A stretch of 64,000 nucleotides of DNA, taken from assembly GCA_024398135.1 (NCBI GenBank), contig CP073750.1, forward strand, positions 3,782,001 to 3,846,000. The letters run 5' to 3'. A model generated the notes under the pieces. That model was given only the letters and a program-made list of their open reading frames with translations. It did not search any database and was not told the DNA's origin. Position numbers and translations under genes: made by a program. This document shows positions 9,502 through 16,497 of this stretch, piece by piece; positions within the stretch are counted from its first letter, which is position 1, and every line of letters begins with the position of its first letter. This DNA is from a bacterium SCSIO 12643 (GTDB lineage: Bacteria > Bacteroidota > Bacteroidia > Flavobacteriales_G > Salibacteraceae).

Positions 9502-10680
9502 TTATCTCCGCTTCTTTTTGGATTTCTTCTGGTCACGTTTTTTCTGCTCTTCGTACATTCTTTGCTGTTCTTCTAAATAAGCTTCAGCCTGTCTTAAATC
9601 TACTTTTCGGTTATAATTAAATGCAGTTACAAAAGCATCTTTAACGCCCACATCTTTAACTAATTCTAAATAAAATCTGGCTTCAGTAATATTGTCAAAT
9701 TCTCCCACCGTAAGATAGGTCCAATTGGCATCATTGATCTCCACAATACTGTCTAATTCAATGAATAAATAGGTCAGGTCATCAGGAATTGTATCGCTTT
9801 TAAAAGCACCAACCTGGACCGTAAAGAATACTTTTCCTACCAGTTCATCTTCAATAGGTTTGTAGTCCATATTCACCACCTTTTCGCTAAATCTGGTTTT
9901 ATCTTTTACGTTTACAACAAATGCATCCGGATACCCTGATTCTTTAACTACTTCTAAAAGACGTTCTGCAACTAATGGATGAACAAATTTTCCAATGATA
10001 TAGCGATAAACGCCATTTTCATCCACATAAACCTCCACATTTTTAACCCCCTTAAATTCCCATGTGAATTTGGGCTCCAGTGTAGCGCCAATTTGAACAC
10101 CATAAGTAGGCTGTTTGTTCGTATAGGTGACACTTTTGGTGCTTACCCAATGCTCCACAGCTTCATCTTTTTTATAAGCGATTAAATCTGCCGAATCAAT
10201 CGGTACCTCTCGTTTTTTACATTCTCTATGAAATCTTTGACCTTCAACCAAATAGTATTCGTTGGCAAATGAGTAGATTGAATAAAATTTGTTAAGTGTA
10301 CCAATTGTTTTGGAACAATTTCCATTTAAGGAATACGCCATTAAAAGATAGTAGAATACATATTCCGAAACATTACGTTCTTCAAAATTTCGTACTCTGT
10401 AATTCGGGGAGTAACGTTCCGAAGCTTTTTCCAATAAATATACCGCGTAATCCAGGTTGGTATCCAGTCTGGCATAACTTTGACCTAGTAGGTAGGCCAA
10501 GTTCATATTGGTAGAATCCAGCTTGTAGAGTTTTTCAAAACTTCTGGAGGCCTTTTCTACTTTGTTTTGTCCTAAATCAAGCATAGCCTGATTGAACAAT
10601 TCACTTCTATTCGTTTTTTGCGCATATGTCCAGGTGGAGAGCGATAATAGTAAAATTAATATCCCGGAATACTTTTTCAT
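9502..10680 (-). CDS. Envelope protein with TPR-like N-terminus and two SPOR-like repeats
   Basis: 392 aa. A signal peptide (1-20, ending TYAQ) is followed by helical pairs resembling TPRs at about 25-130 (LFNQAMLDLGQNKVEKASRS, NLAYLLGQSYARLD). Two similar modules follow, one beginning YGVQIGATLE (about 193-265) and one beginning FFTVQVGAFKSD (about 287-360). Both have the beta-alpha-beta layout of SPOR domains and end in a GxxDAFVxxF/V strand. SPOR domains bind denuded peptidoglycan glycan strands. The last 25 residues are a Lys/Arg/Glu/Gln-rich tail. Probable role in envelope or cell-division structure. Confidence 0.6.
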   Translation of the reverse strand: MKKYSGILILLLSLSTWTYAQKTNRSELFNQAMLDLGQNKVEKASRSFEKLYKLDSTNMNLAYLLGQSYARLDTNLDYAVYLLEKASERYSPNYRVRNFEERNVSEYVFYYLLMAYSLNGNCSKTIGTLNKFYSIYSFANEYYLVEGQRFHRECKKREVPIDSADLIAYKKDEAVEHWVSTKSVTYTNKQPTYGVQIGATLEPKFTWEFKGVKNVEVYVDENGVYRYIIGKFVHPLVAERLLEVVKESGYPDAFVVNVKDKTRFSEKVVNMDYKPIEDELVGKVFFTVQVGAFKSDTIPDDLTYLFIELDSIVEINDANWTYLTVGEFDNITEARFYLELVKDVGVKDAFVTAFNYNRKVDLRQAEAYLEEQQRMYEEQKKRDQKKSKKKRR

Positions 10681-10775
10681 TGATATAACAGATAGATTTC
10701 TAATACTTTAATTTGGGACATATGAATGACCAAATCACTACCGCAATTTACAGGTTAGAAGAATAGTGTAGAGAA

Positions 10776-10792
10776 AACCCGTAGACGGGTTA
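10776..10792 (-). terminator. Possible terminator after the glycosyltransferase gene
   Basis: An inverted repeat AACCCGT-ag-ACGGGTT lies 24 bases beyond the stop of the minus-strand gene ending at 10816. On the minus strand it is followed by a short, imperfect T-rich tract (TTTCTC). Weak. Confidence 0.4.
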
Positions 10793-10815
10793 TTAACATT
10801 GAATTTTGAATAGGG

Positions 10816-12003
10816 TTAATGTAAAATTAGCGAACGCTCATTGAGTACGACATTATGATAGAAATCCACCAGTTTTTTCCCTTCATTATTCCAGTTTAAT
10901 TCCTGAAATCCTTTACAGGAATTCGTTTGATATTTCTGTAGAAGTTCCGGAGATTCGATGAGTTGGTTAATTGCGTCAGCCATGCTATCCGGATTTCTGT
11001 CAGACACACTAATGCCGTTTTTATATTTAGACATCAGTCTTGTGGTTTCAGGCATATCTACATCAATGACCGCCATTCCTGCTGCTAAATAATTATAATA
11101 TTTAATCGGAGGACCTCCAATGATGTTGTTCACCGTAGGTGTTTTTGCAATAATTCCAATTTTGCAATCAGCCAGATGTGTAGCAACATCTTCATATTTC
11201 ACCCACCCGGTTTCAAAAATTATATCTTCTAATTGATGTTTTTGGACGAATGCAGTGAGGTATGTCTTTTCCTCACCAGTTGTAGCACCGATAATTTTGA
11301 ATTGAATTTGCGGATGCTTTTGATACACTTTTAAAACAGCGTTTAGCATTTCTTTTAACCCTCGGTTAAATGGAAGGTAGCCATCATGCGCAATTACAAT
11401 TCGGTCTGGTTTATTTTCCCGGAAATGATTAGGATAAAACTGATTCTGCGCAGCGTTATATATGACGGTACTTTTAATGTGATGGTGATTCGAAACTAAA
11501 TATCCCCGTGTAATATGATTGGCGCTAATGAGATATTGCAGTTCAGCCAAATACTGGTTTTTAATCCAGATTTCTTTTGGGGTGCCGGTAGTATAACTCT
11601 CATGAGAATCAAAAACTACTTTGGCGTTATTCTTTTTGGCAATTTGCAATCCAATGTAAAATGATTCCGGTTCATGCGCATGATAAACATCCGCATTAAC
11701 TTCAAGCGCTTTTGCAATAAACTGATCGTAAAATTCGCCTTTAAATACTTTCTTCAGAACCACATCTAATTTTCCTTTCGGACTTGGAATAGGGTAGGTT
11801 TTGATATCATTGAAAACAATCTCTTTTTGATCTGGTGCATTCAAAGGAGTCGTATTCCCCATATCGAACATAATTCCTTCTTCATTTGCACGACAAATCA
11901 TGGTAAGCGTATGACCAGCTTTCTGTAATGTAAGTGCTTCTTTGTAGAAAATACGATCATCCAAAGGAGAATGATTGACAGAGATCATACAGATTTTAGC
12001 CAT
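10816..12003 (-). CDS. Glycosyltransferase, GT-B fold (family 4-like)
   Basis: 395 aa. The N-terminal Rossmann half has ICMISVNHSPLDDRIFYKEA, DVYHAHEPESFYIGL and VVFDSHE. The C-terminal half has a nucleotide-sugar binding region (VIAHDGYLPFNRGLKEMLNA, FKIIGATTGEE, FETGWVKYEDV) and the P-I-KYYNYLAAGMAVIDVDMPET segment, which corresponds to the E-x7-E loop region of GT4 enzymes. It probably adds a sugar in surface polysaccharide or exopolysaccharide synthesis. Its start lies 6 bases after the stop of the flippase gene, forming a two-gene operon. Confidence 0.85.
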   Translation of the reverse strand: MAKICMISVNHSPLDDRIFYKEALTLQKAGHTLTMICRANEEGIMFDMGNTTPLNAPDQKEIVFNDIKTYPIPSPKGKLDVVLKKVFKGEFYDQFIAKALEVNADVYHAHEPESFYIGLQIAKKNNAKVVFDSHESYTTGTPKEIWIKNQYLAELQYLISANHITRGYLVSNHHHIKSTVIYNAAQNQFYPNHFRENKPDRIVIAHDGYLPFNRGLKEMLNAVLKVYQKHPQIQFKIIGATTGEEKTYLTAFVQKHQLEDIIFETGWVKYEDVATHLADCKIGIIAKTPTVNNIIGGPPIKYYNYLAAGMAVIDVDMPETTRLMSKYKNGISVSDRNPDSMADAINQLIESPELLQKYQTNSCKGFQELNWNNEGKKLVDFYHNVVLNERSLILH

Positions 12004-12008
12004 AAAAT

Positions 12009-13331
12009 TTAGTTTTCCTTTAGGTATTTATTGTAATAGTAAATTTTACCCAGTAGATGTACAAACTTCGCAAAAATACTGGTATAAATGGCACCCAATA
12101 CCCCGAATATTGGAATAAGCGCTAAATTCCCGATTAAGTTTATTCCGGCCTCCGTGAAAGCCACATTTCTGATTGCTTTACCTTGTGATTTGGCCGATAA
12201 AAAGTTAAAGGGTTGATATAACCCCTGAAACAATAACGCCACTGAGATTCCAACGGCATATCTGCTTACATCTCCAAATTCTGAGGTGAATAAGAAATGG
12301 ACAATCCAATCTGCAAATAAGTAAAGAAATAACATGGAGAATAGTAACCACAAGGTGTTATAAATAAATACTTTTTGAGGAATCTTCTTTTGATGACTAA
12401 AGTCTTTAAACAAACTATTTGATAATGCCTGACTTCCCATAATCATTGGAGAAGCAATTAGGTTTGCCAATGAATAAAAACCATTGACGGTGGTATTGAT
12501 AAAATAGGCAATGGCAAGTTCATCTAGCTTAAATGTACTTTGATTGACTGTGCTTCCCAAATAGAAGTTAAAACCAAAGCTTTTGTTTTTGGCCCAGACG
12601 GATTTAAAATGTGTTTTTAGATTTTTAAACTGAGGATTAAACTGACGATAGATAATTCCTACAGAAACCAGTAAGGTTAATAGATTAAATGAAATTACGG
12701 TATAAACATCCAATTGATCCGAATAAGCAAATAGACCCAAAGCCATCAGAAAGAATATTTTGGAAGTATTATCGTAGATTGGGAGGATATGAACTTTGTT
12801 AGAGCCTACAGTCATTGAAGAGATAAGGTTCCGAGAGGGAATGACAATGGTCAATGGAGCCAGAACTCGAATAATATCGCCTAAGGAGGTATCAAATAAT
12901 TGATCTACATAAAACGAAAAAATCCAGACAAAAACAGCATATAAAAGCCCGATAAAAAGATTAATCACAAAGCCCAGAGCAAATAGTTCCTGTTCTTTTT
13001 GAAAGTCTTTGTTTTCGGCTAACAGTACTTGAAGAGAGGAGTAGAAACCGAATCGGAAGAACAAAGCAGTGAAAGCAGTGAAAGAACCAAAAAAAGCATA
13101 GATCCCATAACCTTCTGTGCCCAGATAATTGGTTTGGATGGTTTTAATCCCAAAACCAATCACAACCATTGCTAACTGCGAAGCAAAAAGAAGTATAGTT
13201 TGTTTCCCTGTTTTAGATTGGAGTGCTTTCAACGCATTTGATTTGTTGGCGAAAATAATTAAATCCATAACGGAAATAATGGACAGAATGTATAAAGAGA
13301 TAATAATAGTATGTTGATATCTCCAGGGCAT
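12009..13331 (-). CDS. Polysaccharide flippase (MOP superfamily)
   Basis: 440 aa as drawn, with about 12-14 hydrophobic segments and the N-terminal GKQTILLFASQLAMVVIGFG plus TNYLGTEGYGIYAFFGS, typical of oligosaccharide/LPS flippases. An internal ATG at 13268 (MDLIIFANKS) would give a 419-aa protein whose N-terminus fits the family better. The first 21 residues of the longer form are themselves hydrophobic, and the sequence does not decide between them. It acts in the inner membrane, moving lipid-linked glycans, and is cotranscribed with the glycosyltransferase 6 bases downstream. Confidence 0.85.
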   Translation of the reverse strand: MPWRYQHTIIISLYILSIISVMDLIIFANKSNALKALQSKTGKQTILLFASQLAMVVIGFGIKTIQTNYLGTEGYGIYAFFGSFTAFTALFFRFGFYSSLQVLLAENKDFQKEQELFALGFVINLFIGLLYAVFVWIFSFYVDQLFDTSLGDIIRVLAPLTIVIPSRNLISSMTVGSNKVHILPIYDNTSKIFFLMALGLFAYSDQLDVYTVISFNLLTLLVSVGIIYRQFNPQFKNLKTHFKSVWAKNKSFGFNFYLGSTVNQSTFKLDELAIAYFINTTVNGFYSLANLIASPMIMGSQALSNSLFKDFSHQKKIPQKVFIYNTLWLLFSMLFLYLFADWIVHFLFTSEFGDVSRYAVGISVALLFQGLYQPFNFLSAKSQGKAIRNVAFTEAGINLIGNLALIPIFGVLGAIYTSIFAKFVHLLGKIYYYNKYLKEN

Positions 13332-13380
13332 AAAATATGGTACATAAATTGTTAAGCAATAGAATATTTAATTCTATGTG

Positions 13381-14397
13381 ATGACTAAATTTTTGCTCAG
13401 TTCAGTAATCTTAATTTACCTGTTATCTTCTTGTAGTCCAAAGGTTTTGACTTCGATACCAGTAGATCAAACCGAAAGAATTCAATTGGAGGTGGAAAAA
13501 ACAAAAGGTTTAAACCCCGGAATGGGATTTCAAATTAAATCTAAAGTCACACTCAAAAATGGAAAGCAATACTTTACATATCCGGAATATTCGGGACAAA
13601 GAGTTTTGAAATGGGATGGGGTAGTCGTTCAAATATCGAATGGGGATTTTAATGCATATAGACATACGGTGATGGTAGATGATGACTTAAAATATACTGG
13701 AATTCCCGATACGGTTACAGTTAAGATTATGGTGCCAGGTTCGGGTCATTTAGTTGATGAAAAGCAAATAATTGTCAATTACAATAGTAGTTTCACCTAT
13801 AATGTAAGTGGATATAATGGTGCACATGGAAGTGATGGCTCTAATGGATTTGATGCACAAGGGGATTCGGTTTGTGGTTCGCAAGGTGGACATGGATATC
13901 CTGGAGGAGATGGAACTCCCGGCAAAGATGTGGATGTGTTTATTAAAGATACTTTGGTTTTTGATGAAGAATTAATCATGTGTCGTTTTGTTACAGATCA
14001 TTCAGTAAAGAAAACAATGTTTTTTGCGAATCATCATTTGATTGTTAAATCAAATGGGGGCAATGGAGGGCATGGCGGTCGTAGAACCAGATATGCTAGA
14101 TACAAAGGAGGTAATGGAGGAAATGGAGGGCATGGAGCTTCTGGTGGAGACATCACAGTTTTTGTTACAGAATCGGCTTATCGATTTAAAAATAATTTTC
14201 ATTTTGAAAATGAAGCAGGACGTGCGGGTAGAGGAGGTAGGTCCGGTGAAGGTACTCAAAATGTAAGAGGCGTATTGGGGTTTATTGTAGATGGTATCAT
14301 TATCGGAAAGAAGGAAGGTGCAGATGGACATGCGGGTTTTAGCGATGGAAAATTAGATATTCAAATAATTGGAAAAAGTTTTGATGCGAATTATTGA
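13381..14397 (+). CDS. Lipoprotein with collagen-like Gly-rich repeats
   Basis: 338 aa from the ATG at 13381; a GTG one codon earlier is also in frame. The signal peptide ends in the lipobox LLSSC, so Cys18 would be lipidated. After a beta-type region (about 25-130) come two Gly-rich blocks. One is at about 143-185 (GYNGAHGSDGSNGFDAQGDS, GGHGYPGGDGTPGKD). The other is at about 225-300 (NGGNGGHGGR, GGNGGNGGHGASGGD, AGRAGRGGRSGEG). The Gly-X-Y-like spacing is loose rather than strictly collagenous. Outer-membrane location is inferred. Function unknown. Confidence 0.75.
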   Translation: MTKFLLSSVILIYLLSSCSPKVLTSIPVDQTERIQLEVEKTKGLNPGMGFQIKSKVTLKNGKQYFTYPEYSGQRVLKWDGVVVQISNGDFNAYRHTVMVDDDLKYTGIPDTVTVKIMVPGSGHLVDEKQIIVNYNSSFTYNVSGYNGAHGSDGSNGFDAQGDSVCGSQGGHGYPGGDGTPGKDVDVFIKDTLVFDEELIMCRFVTDHSVKKTMFFANHHLIVKSNGGNGGHGGRRTRYARYKGGNGGNGGHGASGGDITVFVTESAYRFKNNFHFENEAGRAGRGGRSGEGTQNVRGVLGFIVDGIIIGKKEGADGHAGFSDGKLDIQIIGKSFDANY

Positions 14398-14480
14398 TAT
14401 AAATATTTGAAAATTATGGAAGTAGCGGTATCGCTTGGAATACATGAAAAAATGATCAAGAAAAAGTCATAAAAATGTTA

Positions 14481-14508
14481 TTGAAATTCCAAGATTATTA
14501 TACTTTTG
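14481..14508 (+). promoter_or_regulatory. Promoter of tRNA-His
   Basis: TACTTTTG (TAnnTTTG) at 14501-14508, with a TTG 17 bases upstream at 14481. The tRNA begins 15 bases after the -7 element, consistent with a very short leader. Confidence 0.5.
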
Positions 14509-14522
14509 CCGCTCAATTTTAT

Positions 14523-14597
14523 GGTGATTGTAGCTCAGCTGGTTAGAGTATCGGTTTGTGGTTCCGAGGGTCGCGGGTTCGAATCCCGTCTTTCACC
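14523..14597 (+). tRNA. tRNA-His (anticodon GTG)
   Basis: The cloverleaf can be drawn by hand. G-1 at 14523 faces C73 at 14597, the hallmark of tRNA-His. The anticodon GTG is at 14558-14560 in loop TTGTGGT, and the T loop is TTCGAAT. No CCA is encoded. Three T-T oppositions weaken it: positions 5-68 and 6-67 of the acceptor stem (14528/14592, 14529/14591) and the last anticodon-stem pair (14555/14563). This is unusual, so the gene could be a divergent functional copy or a decaying one. The 3' end is duplicated 171 bases downstream. Confidence 0.85.
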
Positions 14598-14636
14598 CAA
14601 AACTAAAGGTCTTACGCAAGTAAGACCTTTTTTTGT
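14582..14636 (+). repeat. Direct repeat copy 1 (tRNA-His 3' end plus terminator)
   Basis: 55 bases beginning in the T loop of tRNA-His and running through its terminator. Copy 2 at 14753-14807 matches with only three substitutions. Repeats of a tRNA 3' end are typical of integrase attachment sites, but no integrase gene is visible. Confidence 0.85.
14605..14634 (+). terminator. Rho-independent terminator of tRNA-His
   Basis: A 10-bp stem AAAGGTCTTA (14605-14614) with TAAGACCTTT (14621-14630) and a T run, directly after the tRNA. Confidence 0.85.
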
Positions 14637-14752
14637 TTGAGGAATATCGTTTCGAATGTATTCGAATAAGATATTTCGAGAATAAAAAAGTCCATTTTCG
14701 GACTATAGTTTTGATGGCATTTTCGAAAGAGTTGGGATCATATTTAATCTAT

Positions 14753-14807
14753 AATCCCGTCTTTCACCCAAAACTAAAGGTCTTGCGTAAGTAAGAGCTT
14801 TTTTTGT
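14753..14807 (+). repeat. Direct repeat copy 2 (partial tRNA-His 3' end)
   Basis: Near-identical to 14582-14636. The terminator stem carries a substitution that breaks one pair. There is no tRNA 5' half in front of it. The 116 bases between the copies contain only small palindromes (for example TTCGAA twice at 14651-14666). Confidence 0.85.
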
Positions 14808-14857
14808 GTCTGAAAATTCGAAGTTGTCATTTAAAATGACAATTATCTGCATTTTAC

Positions 14858-14878
14858 AAATGCAACAATGTTGCATTT
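14858..14878 (+). promoter_or_regulatory. Palindromic operator, candidate Fur/Zur-family box
   Basis: A perfect 9-bp inverted repeat AAATGCAAC-aat-GTTGCATTT. It overlaps the -33 element of the promoter at 14871-14900, so a bound repressor would block transcription of the MerC-family gene. The GCAAC-n3-GTTGC core resembles metal-responsive Fur-superfamily sites. Assignment to Zur or Fur is inference. Confidence 0.6.
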
Positions 14879-14900
14879 GATGAGTTTGTAAATATATTTG
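14871..14900 (+). promoter_or_regulatory. Promoter of the MerC-family gene
   Basis: TTG at 14871-14873, exactly 19 bases, then TATATTTG (TAnnTTTG) at 14893-14900. The start codon is 19 bases downstream. It overlaps the palindrome at 14858-14878. Confidence 0.65.
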
Positions 14901-14919
14901 CATCAGGAAGAATTTCCTG

Positions 14920-15327
14920 ATGCCTATGAATTCGATCTATTTCAAATCCGATAGTTTAGGAGCTGTGTTTAGTAGTTTGTGCCTGGTGCACTGTATTGCA
15001 ACTCCATTTTTGTTCGTTGCTCAAGCGTGTACTTCTAGTTGTTGTGAGGATTCGCCTGTGTGGTGGCAATCATTAGATTATTTGTTTCTGACTTTATCTT
15101 TTTTTGCGGTTTATTATTCAGGAAGAAAATCAAGCAGTAAGTTGGTAAAGAAAGGATTGTGGGTGAGTTGGGTAGCCCTTTTTATTACTGTTATGAATGA
15201 AAAGTTTCTAATTATACCTCTTCCTGAAATGTACAAACATGTGAGTGCTTTATCTCTGGTCAGTCTACATTTATATAACCTTAAATACTGTCAATGTAGC
15301 TCAGAAGGCTGTGTGTCAACCAGGTAA
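14920..15327 (+). CDS. MerC-domain membrane protein
   Basis: 135 aa. Four hydrophobic segments. The first carries the MerC-type signature SLCLVHCIATPFLF, with Cys and His in the membrane segment, followed by a Cys cluster (ACTSSCCED) and a C-terminal CQCSSEGC tail. MerC proteins were named as mercury transporters. In Bacteroidota the family is widespread and often lies next to Fur-family regulators, suggesting handling of other metals. The palindromic operator just upstream supports metal control (inference). An alternative start is the ATG two codons later. Confidence 0.8.
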   Translation: MPMNSIYFKSDSLGAVFSSLCLVHCIATPFLFVAQACTSSCCEDSPVWWQSLDYLFLTLSFFAVYYSGRKSSSKLVKKGLWVSWVALFITVMNEKFLIIPLPEMYKHVSALSLVSLHLYNLKYCQCSSEGCVSTR

Positions 15328-15417
15328 GTAGTCGTTAGGGAGGCTTTGTTACTGTTTTTATTTCAGCAATTTACGTTATCATTAAATAAATTTAACATTC
15401 AATTAAAAGTTTTGATA

Positions 15418-15447
15418 TTGTTATTGATAGTAATACTATTATATTTG
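15418..15447 (+). promoter_or_regulatory. Promoter with internal palindrome, probable TetR operator
   Basis: TTG at 15418-15420, exactly 19 bases, then TATATTTG at 15440-15447. The spacer between them contains the inverted repeat ATAGT-aat-ACTAT (15427-15439). An operator placed between the promoter elements, 19 bases before a TetR gene, suggests autorepression of the whole export operon. Confidence 0.6.
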
Positions 15448-15465
15448 TGAGCAACTAAATCATAA

Positions 15466-16143
15466 ATGAAAGGATTAAACTCAAATATGAAAATTCAGGT
15501 GAATGAGAAAGTGTTTATTAAAACACCTGACTCGTCTGTTTTAGGGAGTAAGATTCTTTCTGGAAGTATTGATTTAATTGATGATCTGGGCTTTGAGAAC
15601 TTTACGTTTAAGAAATTAGCACAATACATTTCTTCTACAGAGGCTTCTGTTTATCGATATTTTGAAAGCAAACATCATTTATTGGTGTATCTGGTTTTAT
15701 GGTATTGGGGCTGGCAGGAATATCGAATGGATATGCGCCTGGCAAATATTGATGACCCTAAAGAGCGATTAAGACGTGCTATTATTTTGTTAACTGAGAA
15801 AATTGAGCGAGACAGTACTTTTTCTCAGATCAATGAAGTAAAGCTAAATCAAATAGTGATTAAGGAGTCTTCTAAAGCATATTTGAATAAGGAGGTAGAT
15901 CGAGACAATAAGCTGGGATATTTTAAAAGGTATAAGGAAGTGGTACACAGAGTTTCTGAAATCATTCATGAAATAAATCCGTCTTTTAAATATCCTCATA
16001 TGCTGGTTTCTACCGTAATCGAAGGTGCGCATCATCAAAGGTTTTTTGCAGAGCATTTACCGAGACTCACAGATGTAGTAGTTGGGGAGGATGCCATATC
16101 AAATTTTTACGTGGAATTGGTTTTTAAGGAAATAGATCAATGA
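15466..16143 (+). CDS. TetR/AcrR-family transcriptional regulator
   Basis: 225 aa from ATG 15466; an in-frame ATG at 15487 is possible. The N-terminal helix-turn-helix is GSIDLIDDLGFENFTFKKLA then STEASVYRYFESKHHLLVYL, the TetR signature of recognition helix followed by FxxKxxLL. The C-terminal part is a poorly conserved ligand-binding bundle. It is the first gene of an operon with an ABC, HlyD and TolC exporter, and it overlaps the next gene by 4 bases (ATGA). It probably represses the operon until a ligand binds. Confidence 0.88.
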   Translation: MKGLNSNMKIQVNEKVFIKTPDSSVLGSKILSGSIDLIDDLGFENFTFKKLAQYISSTEASVYRYFESKHHLLVYLVLWYWGWQEYRMDMRLANIDDPKERLRRAIILLTEKIERDSTFSQINEVKLNQIVIKESSKAYLNKEVDRDNKLGYFKRYKEVVHRVSEIIHEINPSFKYPHMLVSTVIEGAHHQRFFAEHLPRLTDVVVGEDAISNFYVELVFKEIDQ

Positions 16144-16439
16144 TAGAATTACGATTGAAATATTATTTGATGGTTGTGATCACAACGTTGTTGACGCTTT
16201 CGATATCAATAGATTACATTAAAAGCTATTTTGATGTGGATTTGGCTAATATTGAAATGTTAGATGGAGAATTAGAAGAAGAAACAGAAAAAGAACTTGA
16301 CGATAAAATATTGGAGTGGAGTGGTTTGAGTTGTTCGCTAGCAGATGAGTGGATGCTACAAGCGAATTATTCGAATACCATATTGGACGTGTCCAAATAT
16401 GAAAGAACACCACCCACACCACCGCCTGATTTTATCTAA
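16140..16439 (+). CDS. Small single-pass membrane protein of unknown function
   Basis: 99 aa. One hydrophobic segment at residues 5-25 (YYLMVVITTLLTLSISID) is followed by an acidic helix (GELEEETEKELDDKI) and a Pro-rich C-terminus (RTPPTPPPDF). The start overlaps the TetR stop by 4 bases, so it is translated with the regulator, and the ABC gene follows 58 bases later. It may be an accessory subunit of the exporter. No family recognised. Confidence 0.7.
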   Translation: MIELRLKYYLMVVITTLLTLSISIDYIKSYFDVDLANIEMLDGELEEETEKELDDKILEWSGLSCSLADEWMLQANYSNTILDVSKYERTPPTPPPDFI

Positions 16440-16497
16440 CCTTACCACAGGCGTATCAGCTAAATTTCGTTAGCAATAGTAGTATTTAACTTTAATC

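Noticed and set aside
13378-13380. GTG start for the Gly-rich lipoprotein
   Set aside because: An ATG follows immediately and leaves the lipobox intact.
14651-14666. TTCGAA-tgta-TTCGAA palindrome as an operator
   Set aside because: Between two tRNA-end repeats with no gene start or promoter next to it; likely chance in AT-rich spacer.
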